Made by a program: the position numbers and the translations under genes. Source: Magnolia sinica (lineage: Eukaryota > Streptophyta > Magnoliopsida > Magnoliales > Magnoliaceae). From it: 64,000 nt of DNA. The stretch covers positions 77,434,177-77,498,176 of the forward strand of contig NC_080582.1 of the NCBI RefSeq assembly GCF_029962835.1. Reading direction: 5' to 3'. Positions 1 to 12,400 of the stretch are shown one piece after another. Below the pieces are notes generated by a model. The model was given only the letters and a program-made list of their open reading frames with translations, made no database searches and was not told the origin of the DNA. The first letter of the stretch is position 1; each line of letters begins with the position of its first letter.

Positions 1-96
1 GACATGTTCACTCTTCGATGGACCTGATGAAAGGCCCAAAGTACTACTCACGTGATATACCAGCAAGTGTGCTGCCAATGCATTTCTAATGTTTAG

Positions 97-191
97 AAGG
101 GATTTGGTTGCACCAAATATCATGATTAATCAGTCTCATCTGGTGCAAAGTTTCATGACATTTCATGAAATCTGGTGCAACCAAACACTCT
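97..191. mobile_element. Short MITE with terminal inverted repeats, hAT-like
   Basis: The two ends are inverted copies: TTTGGTTGCACCA near the left end and TGGTGCAACCAAA near the right, continuing inward as an imperfect repeat of about 25-30 bases (both arms run on into TCATGA). The element is under 100 bp and has no coding capacity. Ends with a GTTTGG core are common in plant hAT-like MITEs. I did not find a convincing target duplication, so the superfamily is an inference. Confidence 0.5.
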
Positions 192-433
192 TTTCTTCCC
201 ATCAAAAAACAACTGAAACGACATGCCATAACTGTCGTTATTCATTTTCTAACTCTTATCTCTCCCTTGCTGGTTTGCTGGTATCTGGAATTTGATTTGT
301 AGAAGCTGTGTATAAGGAGTTTATGATGATAAGGAGCTATACAAAGACTTCACCTCAAGCACCTTCCATCTCCGAGTGGAAACCCGCCATCCCGCCCAAT
401 ACGTGCAGTCGAACCTCCTGAAACTGCTTATTC

Positions 434-517
434 AGCTTCTTCATGAACTGCATCTGCACTTAGTCAATAACACAAAGCTTCTTCATGAACTGCATCTGCA
501 CTTAGTCAATAACACAA
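434..517. repeat. Exact 42-bp tandem duplication
   Basis: Two perfect head-to-tail copies of a 42-base unit (434-475 and 476-517) that starts AGCTTCTTCATGAACTGC. Lack of divergence points to a recent slippage or replication event. No gene is recognised around it. Confidence 0.95.
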
Positions 518-1025
518 TGAAGATCTGGTATCCATAGATTGATCAATCGAATGGTGACAAATCCATGGTGGTCAAGTGTAATCTGATTTTATTAATAAGG
601 ATTTAAGACTCAGACTCAATCCCACCCACACAAAAATTCAACACCCCCAATCACCATTGCTCGGGAGAATCAGGCCCATTCACCTCCAATTCAGGCAAGT
701 CCAAATCGACTTGAGAACATATAGGCCGAGTTTCAAGAGTCAAACCATGATCATGATTTCTCATAGAGCTTCTATGAGAAGTTTATTTTGGATGTAAACT
801 ATATCGAGGAGTGACCATGTAAGTGCTAGAATTTAAATAAGACCAACCATTGGATCTGGCTTGGTTTGTATTGTGTTAATATGTAAATTAGTTTTATTGA
901 GCATATGGACAATCTAATCACTAATCTAGGCCGTCCATTTGGTTCAACTAACTCTTCATGGGCCACCAAGTTAAAATCACACTTATAAGATGATCATAAA
1001 CGATCAACAAACTATACAGTGCACC
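518..1025. other. Intergenic, nothing recognised
   Basis: AT-rich sequence without a credible open reading frame, RNA gene or clear repeat end. It separates the 42-bp duplication from the LTR-derived stretch to the right. Confidence 0.5.
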
Positions 1026-2789
1026 ATTAAGGCTGCATTAGGGTTCATAGGGTCGTGCGGTTGGAAGGGTAATAGGTTAATTTGGATTTAGGGATTCGAA
1101 GGGATTCGTGATGGCCATGGTACTGGAACAAAACTGTAAGACTCGTATCTTAGTCCATACTGTTCCATCGACTCCCGCGATCCTTCCCGTCGAATTCCGG
1201 CAACCTGCGACCGATAATCGACATTTGCGCGCGACCCTAAGTTATATCCTGTAGAATTGAGTTGGCTTAATCCGAGCGAGACTTGTATCATTGTGACCGC
1301 ACCGTCGCAGCGGTTCCAACGCCGTGACTCACGCACCGATGCAATACCCTGGCCGGAAAATGTGGGTCGGCATTTATTTCAAAGAAAATGCCGCGCGTTT
1401 GCAATCCTAAGAGAATCTCTACAACATATCTCATCAATCAATCAATCAATCCATCAATCAATCACCTCATGTCAAGTACACATCACCTTTCACCCCATCC
1501 CCAAGCAACCACCAAGTCAACTCTCTCTCACCCTCTCTCTTACACACCCATACATGTCAAGTACACTATCACCTCACCCATCACTCACATCCATCACACT
1601 CTCTCCTCACAACTCTCTCTCTCTCTCATTTCTCAACACAACTCCCAAGCTAGCAAGAGGTGCACACGTCTAAGCCTTCCCATGGAGAGAAAAACGTGAT
1701 TTGTCTGGCCCACTTTTCCATCCCAAATCCATCATCTTAGCCATTCAAACCTCATCTTCCACCATCAAAGTGAGACACAAGGAGATTGGCATTCCAACGG
1801 ACCGAGAAAATCAAACGGTGGGTACTCATTAGGCTAGATTTTTCATGTTTTGATGATGGGCCAAGTGAGGCCTACCGATTGATGGTATGGATCTCACTTT
1901 GGACCCTAGTGTGGCCGATGGCCCACTTTGATGCTCATGATCATTCCATGATGGGGCCATTCTCCATGGACCCCATCATGATGTTTATTTTTCTTACATG
2001 AAAATTGGGGGGAGAAGGGATCTCCACAGTTGATCCTTGATTTGGTGGGCCCACATGTATTGGGACCCACTTGATGTATATCAATTTCAAGGGAGAGCCC
2101 ATAGTGTCGGGTCCCTCCATCACGCATGTCCCACTCTCTTTCTCTCTCTCTCCCTCTCTTTTTTTATTTTCTTTTCATGTGATGATGATGTGGTTGTGTG
2201 GCCCATCAGGATGAACCCCACCATGAGGCATGACTTTTATCCAAGCCATCTATAAGTGGGGCCCACTTTATATGCGTTGTACCCACACCATCCATCATGT
2301 GGTGGCCCACCTAAGCAGGGCCCACCTCACCTACGTGTGTACCCAACCCGTCCAGCGTCCAGGGACGCTGGACGTGAACTAGGAAAAAAAAACAAATATT
2401 AGCTTGTTTCAAGCCTATTGGTTGGCCCACTCATATAGGCCCCACCTTTATGTATGTATTCCATCCACGCCGTCTATCCTTTCCCTCAGGTCATTTTAGG
2501 CATTGAGCCAAAAAATGAAGCTGATTCGAATTTCTAGTGGGCCATAGCATAGCAAACGGTAGTTTTCACCGTTAAAAAATTCACCTGAATTTTCTATAGC
2601 CTAAAATATATTCAATATTGGGCTTATTTGGCTTGTCTTGAGCTATGGGGACCAAGGGCGGGGTCAGATTCCACTGATGCGGGCCCCATACACGAAAAAC
2701 CGTGATATTTCGTGATTTCAAAAGAAAAAATTAAATACATGGAGCAGACGCTGCTGCTGTCAGAGACGCAGGCAGCGCCTGTTGCTGGC

Positions 2790-3395
2790 GGGCGGGCGGA
2801 CGACAAGGACCCACGGCCCAGCCGTGGGCCCCACCATGATGTGCACTTCGTCTATCCACACCGTCCGTTTTGTAGGACCTTAGGGCAGTGGGCTGCCCTC
2901 CAAAAATCAGCCACATCCAAGGCTCAGTTGGCTCACATCATAGGAAACAGTGAGATTGAATGGCTACCCTTGAAACCCATTTTTGGTCCACAGAAGTTTT
3001 AAATCAATATAAAATTTGTTTTTACTCTTCAATCAGGTCTGCGTGACCTTATGAACGGATTGGATGGCTTATAAACATTATGGTGGGCCCCACATGGGAC
3101 CCACAGAGATGTATGTGTTTGGCTCCCACCATCCAGGCGAACGGTGGAGCACACAAGTGATGTATGTGTTTTAGTCACACCGTCCAGGCGGACGGTGGGA
3201 ATCCCTTTATGTGTTTTATTCACACTGTCCCATGACAGTGGGGTCCATCGTGATGCATGTGTTGCATCCAAACCTTCCAACCATTTTAAAACTCATTTTT
3301 ATGGCATGAGCTAAAGAATGGGGCAGATCTAAAGTTCAAGTGGACCCCACCATTTTAATTAGTGTTCAATGACGCCCACCTTTCAAAAACCTCTA
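2790..3395. mobile_element. Foldback MITE copy, partial
   Basis: Carries the arm 'gtgggccccaccatgatgt', the 'tccacaccgtccgt' word and the internal block 'atccaaggctcag ... ggaaacagtgagattgaatgg', in the same order as the complete copy at 29515-29990. The opposite arm is replaced by tandem variants of 'gatgtatgtgttt..cacc.tccaggcg.acggtgg' at 3060-3260. Member of the commonest MITE family in this window. Confidence 0.55.
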
Positions 3396-3539
3396 AGGTC
3401 CATAGTAGCTTCCCATTAAGTTGATATTTGTTTCCCACTTCATCTGTCATTATGTTAAATTATTATTAGGTTGGATGGGAAACATATTTTATGGTGGGCC
3501 TTAGGAATTTTAAATGGTGGAAATTGTTATCACCACTTA

Positions 3540-3880
3540 TCTTGTGTATGGTCCATTTGATATGCATAGGGCCCAGTTGGGGCAGCCCATTTAATGTAAA
3601 TGGCCATGTTATTAGGCCCATCTTGATGTAATTGTGGCCCATTCTTGAGGCCCATCTTGATATGGATATAAGGCCCATGTTATAAGGCCCATTGTGATGT
3701 ATTCAAAGGCCCATGGGTTATGGCCCATTGCAATGTACATAAGGCCCATTGGTGCGACCCACTTGATTATATAAGGCCCATATGATACGACCCATTTGAT
3801 GTATTTGAGGCCTATGGGTCGAGGCCCAATGAGATGTATATAGGTCCATTGCAATGTGTAATTCCTCCATGGTTTGTGTA
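3540..3880. repeat. Degenerate array of ~34-37 bp units rich in AGGCCCAT
   Basis: About eight to nine units of the form 'aggcccattntgatgtantna' followed by a second 'aggcccat' follow each other with spacings of roughly 34-37 bases. Units are diverged, so the array is old or under drift. It lies inside the LTR-derived stretch and may be a built-in LTR minisatellite. Confidence 0.7.
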
Positions 3881-5387
3881 ATGATGTTTTATGGCAGGCC
3901 ATGCCTAGGGAACAATGATGGTTTGACGTCCACATTGTAAGTGCAATGTTGGTTAAATGTCCGCATTGTAATTCTCCTTAGGGCCCATTGATAGGCCCAT
4001 ACTTGTTGATAATTCATCACTTTATAACATACTTAGTATAACTCCATGATTCATACCCATACGCATCATATGTATGCTTGATATGTGGAATATTTGATCA
4101 TAGCTTAAGCCGTTGGGCTAAAACATTTACGGGACTCCTTATGAGACGGAGTGCCCCCACATGAGCGCATGGTACGCGCAGGATTGCTGCATGATTTGAT
4201 GATGTGACTCATGTATTTCGCATATGTGTGACTTGATCACTGCATGCCCTAGCGACATCAGGGTTGTGGCCTCCATAGACACATCATGGATGGTCGTATC
4301 GGATACTGAAAATATTGGCTCTAGTATTGTGGGCACTTAGGATGTCCTTCGGTGAAAATCCCAGAACCTTTTTGGTACCAGGAGATGCTCCAACGTCTAA
4401 ACCGAGTGGATACACGAGCGCCCGAGTGCCGAATACCAGTATGCCTCATCTCCCACTGTGTCGTGGTCGGTTGGGAGGGGGTGTGACCTTATCCGCCCAA
4501 GTAAGGGGGCTATAAGCTAGGCTGAGTTTGACCAGCTCGCAAATAAGTCCGCTATCGACGAGCCGGGTAGGTATTGGCAGACTACTGGTCAAGCGGATAG
4601 TGTGGTCTTTTCCACTTGCTTGACTGTGCAACTAGGGAGGAGGCAGTCAGGGTGAGGTGTATTAGACCCTAGTGATATCCAAAGAGGAACTGTACTGATA
4701 TGTGTACTTGATGAGGACTGGCATGCTTGCTTTGCATCTCGCATATGACATTTGGATACATAGGCCTCGCATCGCGTGGTCTTGGTATGACCGATAGCAT
4801 TCATGCCTTGCATCACAAGCCTTGGTATAGCTGGTTGTATTCAGGGACTTACTGCATATTTCCGCATTACTCTGATATTGTACACTCGGCGCTTGCCTTG
4901 CGCACACACTTACACCACCCTCTAAGCTTTTGTAAGCTTATGCACGACCGTTGCGTGTAGGTGTCGTTGGACAACAGCAGTGTTGAGGCAGGAGCGCGCA
5001 TCTGATCATTTTGGAGTTTTTTTGATCACCCTGTATTTCCCTTTCCGCATTATACTTAAAGTTTTTGATATAGTGGATGTGTGGTGATGTTATTTTGTGA
5101 CTTGGTTATGCTTGTGGTTATGCTCCATTACAAAAAAAAAAAATTTATACTGAAAATCCTCCTTGTAGGATCCCAGGATCAAAATCTGGCATATGAGTGC
5201 CGGAATCCGAGAATGGGGCACTACGGAGGCTGTCGGCGCCGGATTCGGCGATCGAAAATTTTGTGAGTCCGTTTTCCGAGTTTGGGGCGTGACATGGGTT
5301 GCTGACTGGGCAACGATGGGTTGTAGATGGGCCAACAAGATTTTGAAGAATTCTACTTGAAAATTTTCTCTCTAATACCATAATTGT

Positions 5388-6513
5388 TGAAAATTTATAG
5401 AATAATATTTTTTCTGTAAAATATGGAATCCGAAAAATGCAAATTAATCTGAAATAAGGACAGGCTGAAGCACGTCTGAAGTGTCGTCCTTAAAGCGTTA
5501 TTTGCTCATACTCAAGTGAATTGACTATGCTGATAGGTTACAGGCAAACCGCTTCTAGGATACAACGAGCCTGGTGTGGGTCTGCGGTCAGCAAACACGA
5601 AGGCCCCCCAAGTGGAACTCTGTTACACTATCTGACAGAATTACAATAAAGAAAAATCCTAAAAGAGAAAAAGAGAAGAGAATATGTGATTTAAACTACT
5701 GCACTTGTCAGTTCTTCAGCCCCTAGCTCAGTTGAACCGTTCTAGACCACACTGTTGGTCGTTTTTCAAGCAATGGCTCTGATTAACCTTGTTATACTGC
5801 TAATATTTTGGTCTGTAGGAGAGGAGATGCTTTAGTTCGTATTGGTATTGCTGGAGTGTGGTGAGATGGTTTGGAAACCCATCCGGCCTTGTTTATATAG
5901 GTTGTGGTGACTGGGGGTTATGGTCCAGGGAAATAAATCCCATGATCATTTTTTTCTGTTAGAGAAAACTAGCCGTTTTATGACTATTTTCTGACTGTTG
6001 TGCATAGGCCATTAAGCTGCTGCATGCTAACTGTTGTGAGACAGTAGCTAGCCATTTTCTTGTTGTTAAGCTAGCCATGCAGCAGTTACAGCTGGACCCT
6101 GCACTAATGGCATAGCTGTTACAGTTTTTGCTGCAATAGCTCTTTTTAGCCTCTCTACCTCTCTATATATACTGGAGGACCTCTCTCTCAGTTCTCTAAT
6201 CTCCCTTCTAACCAGCCACTCACCTTAGCCACACCGTGACTCGCACACGTGCGAAGTGCAAAGTGCGCCACTAGCGCCTCTACAACCACACTGCCTCACA
6301 TGCCCACTCCCTCGCACCGAGACCAAGACTGAGACCGAGACCGAGACCGAGATCGAGTCCGAGTCCGAGTCCGAGTCCAAGACCGAGCCCGAGCCCGTGC
6401 CCGTTCCCAAAAACCCACAAAAAATGTGTTTTTTTTTCAAACTTTTTTTATATATATAATATGTATGTATTATATTTATTAAAATATATTTTAAAATCAA
6501 TATTTTTTGCAAC
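5388..6513 (-). mobile_element. Copia-type LTR (fossil), minus-strand orientation
   Basis: Read on the - strand, the left end finishes TTTTCAACA and is followed by ATTATGGTATTAGAGAG, which has the spacing and form of the initiator-Met primer-binding site (TGGTATCAGAGC) that follows a plant Copia 5' LTR. The right end provides the matching TGTTG start. The body has a TATA-like word and U5-like T-rich sequence. A leader-like motif next to the primer site at 5337-5372 recurs beyond the other end at 6524-6558. No coding interior remains. Family assignment rests on the primer site and the TGTTG...CAACA ends. Confidence 0.55.
6316..6404. repeat. Hexanucleotide repeat (GACCGA/GAGTCC/GAGCCC)n
   Basis: A run of 6-base units drifts in phase from GAGACC through GAGTCC to GAGCCC. 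The phase gives open frames on both strands (Thr-Glu, Ser-Glu, Pro-Glu dipeptides on +), which is a property of the repeat, not evidence of a gene. It lies within the proposed Copia-type LTR. Confidence 0.9.
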
Positions 6514-6559
6514 AAGAATAACTTAAGATTTTGAAGAATTCTCTTTAAAATTTTCTTGT

Positions 6560-7895
6560 TGATCTAGCTCCAAAAAGTTTATTTATAAATATATATATAC
6601 AACTTATAAATCTAGTTATATATAGAAGAAAAGCATATTACAATATTACAACCTCGCAGCACATGAAAACTAGCTATCTAGTAATTGATAAGATCACATT
6701 AATAATAAAATGTGACAGATGAACTAATATTGTGTTTTATATTTATGTTAAATATGTTAAAGTAATGACTTATGATGCTCCTAGCGGTTGACTTGGGCAT
6801 TCCTATCGATCAATCTTAGCCGTCTATTCACTCCAAAGGACATTTTGTTGACTACCATGCAAAATTTGCTCTAATTAAATTATCCAAACCACCCTTGATT
6901 CAGCCTTCTTTTCTCTAAACATACATTTTTCTCAACCATGAATGGATGGTTACAATTGCCAAACAAAAGTGATTCTTAAAATTCAAGCAAAGCCGAGTCA
7001 ACGGTTCTACTTTTAGTCAACGATTGCTTTCTTTGACTTCCGTACCAGCATATTCCCGTTGTGGGAGCATCGTCGGGCCTAATTTTCAACGTCCCTGTGC
7101 TTTTAATGGCTCAATTTCAAGGTTCATGTTCACTTTCTAAAAGGAAATTAAAAAAACAAACGTACGTCTAAACTACCATACGCGTCCACCACAGCTCACT
7201 AAACAGTGGCAACCCTCTACCCTACACGTGGCATACGCGCCTAAACATCTGGACCGACCAAAATCATGGGCCTCACCTGGATGAGTCTAGAAGTTTATGG
7301 GAAGTGCAGTGGCCCGATCTCATAGCTGCAGACATAGCAGACATGGACAAGATTGCTACCGTTCATTTAGTGGGTCCAGTAGGAACGGCTCACAATCAAT
7401 GATAAGGTGGAGCCCACTGATTGTAAGATCATCATAAACATGCACCGTGTGTATTTACAGATTGTGGGGCACATGGAGGCATTGGATAATAGCCATAAAA
7501 CGGACATTGATCGGCTGATCCTAACCGTCCAATTGGTTTACACCAAATAGATGGTTATAGGGAAACAATTCCAGTCTGAGTTCAACGGCAGAACCACATA
7601 ATTAAAAACATCTCAACTGCCATGAGTTGAACGGCCCATCACTGCATATGGCGACTGAATTGCTACTATTTAATCAGACATGACAAACGCACGTTGCATT
7701 TAAAAAAAAACACATAAAGAGGATGGAATCTGCCTTTCCGATGTCAATAGAGGAGGCTTGTTTTCTAATTCCACGCGCATATATGGACCCCCTCAATCCA
7801 GTCATCCACACGCGTACACGTGTCCATCCAGTCTTCCACGCTCGTGCACACGTGCCGACAAAGAATACCTTCTGTCAATCTTTTTCGTGCCTGTA
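6560..7895. other. Intergenic, no gene recognised
   Basis: AT-rich sequence with scattered words shared with the MITE families (for example 'gtggagcccactga' near 7408). No open frame with protein-like composition, no RNA gene and no defined element ends were seen. Confidence 0.45.
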
Positions 7896-7952
7896 AATGC
7901 ATAGTTACAATAACACCATGTCCCTCATTCGGCAAAAACTTTTCTCCACACC

Positions 7953-7956
<4 letters not shown>

Positions 7957-7983
<27 letters not shown>

Positions 7984-8007
7984 GATATATATATATATAT
8001 ATATATA
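7957..8007. repeat. (AT)n microsatellite
   Basis: About 50 bases of almost pure AT dinucleotides, interrupted once by a G. Confidence 0.95.
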
Positions 8008-8161
8008 AAAACAAAAAAACTACTGCTTAGTAGAATTTATATCCTATTGCCGTTTTCAAAGGTTTTCAATAACTATATTATTAATAATCTAAGTAGTTAT
8101 CATTGGAGTACTTCCCGTTTCATTTATTAATGGCAGTTTGGGTGGGCCCCACCATGATCTT

Positions 8162-9043
8162 TGTTGAGGAAAAATAGTAAAGTCTAGAGACTCGGCTATG
8201 GAATGGACCAACTGTACTGACACAGCTCAGGCTCCCGAGGTAACAAGCCTGACCAAGGCACGCATGCCTAAAGCCTAAAAGAGAGACTTAGCTCGGAATT
8301 CAAGGTACCAATTCAAACTGAGGCTTACAAAGTTATGAGCCATAAGGCAAGGAATCTTTAAGAAGATCCTGGCATTAAATGAAGACACACGAAGTTGGCT
8401 CAACATACAAGGCAGCAACGTCCAAATAGGCCGGCTAAGGCCCAATGCTCGAAAGCCACACGACCGGCTATAAAATCGACCTATCCTTGGGTCGGTTACA
8501 GAGTCGGTTATTAGATTGGAAAGACACGCTGATTATGGATCGGTCTCGTCTCATTCGAGAGAAGGCAAGTAGTTCAACCTTGTATAGCCAGCCGAAACTC
8601 GCTTATCAATAGAGTCGACCAGGCCTGAGAAAGGAAGAAACAGTGTAAAGCGAAACACCTTTCTGAAAATTCAGTAAGAAGATCCCCGATCCCGATGATC
8701 TCAGGATCGGCTGGAGTCCTAAATTGGATTGATATTGAATGTCCAAAATATCATGAAAGAATCCGGGCACGATGGGATCCTCCCCCTCGTATAAATATAA
8801 GAGACTGCGAAGGTGAAAGGTACGTAAAAAAAAAAAAACAAAAAAAAAAAAAAACAAAATAAAACAAAACAAAATAAAACAAAACAAAACAAAACAAAAA
8901 AACTCTCTCTAAAAAACCCCTTCAATAAGGTCCTAGCCCTGACTTTGGCATCGGAGGGTCCTGGCTCTAGCCAGGGTCTCCATTGTCTTCTTCCTGTGCA
9001 GGTAAAGGATCCAATGAGGGCATACCAGATTTTTGTATCAACA
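8162..9043 (+). mobile_element. Ty3/gypsy solo LTR with 5-bp target duplication ATCTT
   Basis: The element begins TGTTGAGGAAAAAT and ends TTTTTGTATCAACA, giving the short inverted termini TGTTG/CAACA. The five bases before it (8157-8161) and after it (9044-9048) are both ATCTT, a perfect target-site duplication. A TATA box (TATAAATATAAG, near 8790) stands in the expected place, and the 3' part carries a GGTCCTGGCTCTAGCC segment typical of Tat/Athila-type gypsy LTRs. It landed inside a MITE-like sequence: removing it rejoins 'ccaccatgatctt' to 'tatgtgaaatctacc'. No internal region remains, so it is a solo LTR formed by LTR-LTR recombination; the intact duplication suggests a modest age. Confidence 0.88.
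8826..8900. repeat. A-rich (CAAAA/TAAAA)n run inside the solo LTR
   Basis: Poly-A tracts followed by repeated ACAAA and ATAAA pentamers just downstream of the LTR TATA box. Confidence 0.9.
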
Positions 9044-9584
9044 ATCTTTATGTGAAATCTACCGCCCAACAACTTGATGAGTCATCTCGTGTTAGGCCTA
9101 AGGCCCAAAAATCATCACCATCCATGATTCTAGTGGGCCATACGATTGGAAATAATGTACCTGACAATGCTCAGCCTCTAAAATATTTCCCTTGGTGTGG
9201 TACAACTAAATCATGGATGGAATTGTTTTTTGGCCCTAGGCTTAAATTTTGGTATGGTGTCGGGGTTGGAGTGGATTTCAGATAATCATTTCATTGCCCC
9301 ATGAAAGTCATGTGTGATGGCCATCTCAACTGTTTCCTTCAGCGTGGCCCACCTAAATAACAGATGGATCTCAATTATAGGTGAGCTTATCATAGCTAAC
9401 TAACTTGGTAGTCATGTGGATTTCTTATAAACATTATGGCGGGTAAAAATCTTTATTCTTTAGAACAGTTGAGAGAGGAATGCCCATCCTTGACTTTTGA
9501 TGGGGGCATTTTGATGTGTATGTGAAATCTACTCTGACTACTAAATATGTAATCCCGTGTTAAGTTTTGGATCCTGGGCGTGCC

Positions 9585-9726
9585 GACACTTTGATCCATA
9601 GCTCAAGTGGTAGACTGAGTGAAAGATACCTCGTTTCAACAATGAGGTCTTAGTATCCATCCCTAGTGGGTGTGGCTAACCGTACCTGAAGTGTGAACTA
9701 ACACACACACACACACACACACACAT
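9585..9726 (+). mobile_element. tRNA-derived SINE-like element with (CA)n tail
   Basis: The segment AGCTCAAGTGGTAGACTG followed about 40 bases later by 'gaggtcttagtatccatccc' has the order and spacing of a pol III box A (TGGTAGACTGAGTG) and a degenerate box B. It ends in a (CA)n tail. Its core resembles the better-defined SINEs at 31203, 31916 and 51466, which share 'gtggtagact' and 'gtttcaaca'. Flanks contain a weak possible duplication (gcgtgcc/ggtgtgcc). Confidence 0.5.
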
Positions 9727-10097
9727 ATATGGTGTGCCATCCTCTTTGTTCACATGGTATTTGTAAAAGTAGGTTATTAGTGTAAAATTAATTATAGCCA
9801 TAAGAAAAACAATTTAGCTTTTTAGAGGTTGTTTGGCAGAAATATAAATCACATTTATCATGAAATTCATGAAAATTAGAATTTTCAACTATATTTGGCA
9901 CTATGTAGGTAGAATCCATATAAATTAAAAATACAATTTGGCATTATGTGATGGATCCATGTAAATAATAAAAAATTTATAAAAATAAAAAATAAAATTA
10001 CATTTGGCATATTCACTGCATGCATGAGATAGATTGTATGAATTCTCATACATGGTTTATTGTAATGTTTATGTGAAGTATGGTTTGATCACCACCT

Positions 10098-10271
10098 CCG
10101 TCACTCCATTTTAATTATAGGGCTCAAAAATCAGTCTAGACTATAATTCAAGAGAACCATATGATTGGAAACAGTATGGGCGTTCCTCTCTCAATTGTTT
10201 TCCTTTATATGGTCCACCTAAATCACAAACCAAGCTGATTTTTGAGCCCCATGACTAAAATGGGGTGACAA
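10098..10271. mobile_element. Small foldback MITE
   Basis: The left arm (GTCACTCCATTTTAATTAT, then GGGCTCAAAAATCAG) is the inverted counterpart of the right arm (CTGATTTTTGAGCCC, then ACTAAAATGGGGTGAC). Arms of about 35 bases enclose about 100 bases containing 'ggtccacctaaatcac'. A related but less symmetric stretch lies at 10440-10745. Confidence 0.65.
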
Positions 10272-10984
10272 GCCTAATGATCCAAGTATATCTCACTTAA
10301 ACATCACCCTTGGACCCACTAATTCCTGAAGTTAAATTCAACTCATTTTCATGCAAGAGTCACAAACATGAGCCACATGCACAACTAAAACAAAATCTCA
10401 CTATATAAAATCCACCCAAATCAACAGGCGCATAGCTGTAAGGCCCGAAATCAACCCAGTCTGTGATTCAGGTGGGCCATACGAAGAAAAACAATAACAC
10501 TCACCCTCCAAACAGTTTCCCTTTCTGTGGCCCACCTAAGCATGAATAGGTCTGTTTTTTTGTCCCAAAGCCTAAAATCTAATAATTTTGATTTCATATA
10601 ATTATCACGATGGGCCCAAAAAAAAAAAAATATCAAGGGTGAGCATCCCTCTCTCAAGTCATTTCCTTTCATATGGCCCACCTGAATCATAGATAAGATT
10701 GATTTTTTATCCTTACAGCTAAAATGGCATGACACACCTTATCTAAATTTCACTTAATCATGGTAATAGGGCCCACTAATTCTTGAAGTCAAACTCAGTA
10801 AATTTTCTTGCTGACATCAGGTGGACCGCACATGTGGAGCCATGAACCATTTACTTAGAAGTCAGAAGAGATCAGATGGAGAGTGTTTGTAGAGAACTGT
10901 CTATGGTCTGTCTAAATGAAGTGAGAATGAAGCCATACTAATTCCATTAACATTACTTGATTTATACACCTTTTAGTAGTGCTG

Positions 10985-11096
10985 GTGAAAATCTAGGCCG
11001 AAGTCAACCCAGACTGGGCCCATCAAGCCCGCCCCAAACAAATCAAAATCTGGGCCGAAGACAACCCCAGGCTTGGCCCATTTATAGCCCACATCT
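10985..11096. mobile_element. GGCCGAAG-type MITE, diverged
   Basis: Contains 'gggccgaagacaacccc' and 'ggcttggcccatttatagccca', the same order of words as the better copy at 18089-18219. Ends are not sharp. Confidence 0.4.
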
Positions 11097-11316
11097 TTCC
11101 TGGCAACATGCTACTTGAATGAGAAATCAGGACCATAAGAACGGTAGGGCCCACTATGAAGATCACCCTGCTTGAAAATCAGGCTGATCAGCTTGCTGGA
11201 TAGTCACACCTGAATTTTAAGTTGGAACGTTGATTGTTCATTGATTCCTACAGTGTGGCCCACCTCATGATTGATCACCTTATTTATTTTTGTGCCAGTT
11301 AGCGGATTTATGTCTT

Positions 11317-11321
<5 letters not shown>

Positions 11322-11361
<40 letters not shown>
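11322..11361. repeat. (TC)n microsatellite
   Basis: Forty bases of pure TC dinucleotides. Confidence 0.97.
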
Positions 11362-11363
<2 letters not shown>

Positions 11364-11399
11364 GGGCCCATGATTTGGACGGTGTGGATGGACAAAAAT

Positions 11400-12400
11400 A
11401 TGGGATGGCAGCTGGGTTGGGTCCCAGATCTAAGGACAATAGTCCAGCCCCGGATCGGCCCATTAAGAAAGAAAACTGGCAGAGGCAGGGCCCGGCCTGC
11501 CATAAGTAAGTCCAGCTCATCTGGGCCAGGGTTTTTTAGTTGGACCCTTTGGCAGATGCGAACGGCAGTTAATCTTTGGGCCTGAAACTGAGGCCCATAT
11601 CAAACCAACGGACATGATTAACATGGGTCTGTTTCCGTTACTAAACGGGCTGGGAATTGTGGCCCAAACCCCATCAACAACTCATTAAACAAATACCCAA
11701 CCCGAACATCTTAAAATTCAAAGCCCGGGCCCCACCAACCCAATCAATTCAGACCCAGGCCAACACGATCAAGCCCAAATTGCTGCGATCGTAACCATAG
11801 AAACCATAACGGGTTACCATGGTTTTAGGACCCGTACGACTCGTCCAAGTCAAACCTGATCTGGTTCAACACCACGAGTGACTCGAATGATTCGACCTTG
11901 ACTCAGGCGAGTTACGACTTGTCTCAGGACCTGAAAATTTGGTCCAAGTCGCCTAGTCTTTTAAGCCTGATTTTGGATTTTTGGTTGGGCTGGGTCATCT
12001 TGCTAAGCCCAGTGATGACCTATATAGATGGGCCGAGGAAGGGCTCAACCTTAGCCCGACCCGTGTACTTAAATGGGCTTTATTTTTAGGTGGGCCTGAC
12101 CCGTACTTAAATGGGCTTCATTTAGAACCAGTTGATCAATTGACGTACAGGGCGACCCGATACATCTAAACTGTAACCAGAGGCCACAGATCTTAGCCCT
12201 AACAGCACAGGATTCTTGTGTGGTGAGCCATGGAGGTGGAAATGCATATAGTGGTCTGCCCCTATGTAGCCGTGGTGTCAAGACTCTGGCAACTCAGACC
12301 AACTCGTTTGATCTCAAGTCGGGTCAGAGGGGACTAGGCAGAGTCAGGACGAGTCACATCTGTTTTCAGTTCTCACTCATGGTGCCAATTGCCAAACCAC
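11400..12400. other. GGCCCA-rich intergenic stretch
   Basis: Many GGGCC/GGCCCA words and 'gactcg..gagtc' motifs give it the look of overlapping, decayed TIR elements. No ends can be fixed and no gene is recognised. Confidence 0.4.

Larger units (their letters stand above)
1030..5294 (+). mobile_element. Ty3/gypsy LTR-derived stretch, right end at 5294
   Basis: The right end reads GAGTTTGGGGCGTGACA, the form with which many plant chromovirus (Tekay/Del-like) LTRs finish, preceded by the typical GC-rich 'gccggattcggcgatcg' segment. Upstream lie CT-rich runs, GGCCCA-rich arrays and a stretch around 4450-4620 of LTR character. No matching TGTCACGCCCC start was found, so the left edge is a guess and the stretch could be a composite of an LTR and other repeats. 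No internal coding region is visible, so this is at most a solo LTR or fragment: a fossil. Confidence 0.45.

Noticed and set aside
6225-6515. Frames on both strands with Ser-Asp or Ser-Glu repeats
   Set aside because: Both are produced by the hexanucleotide repeat inside an LTR.
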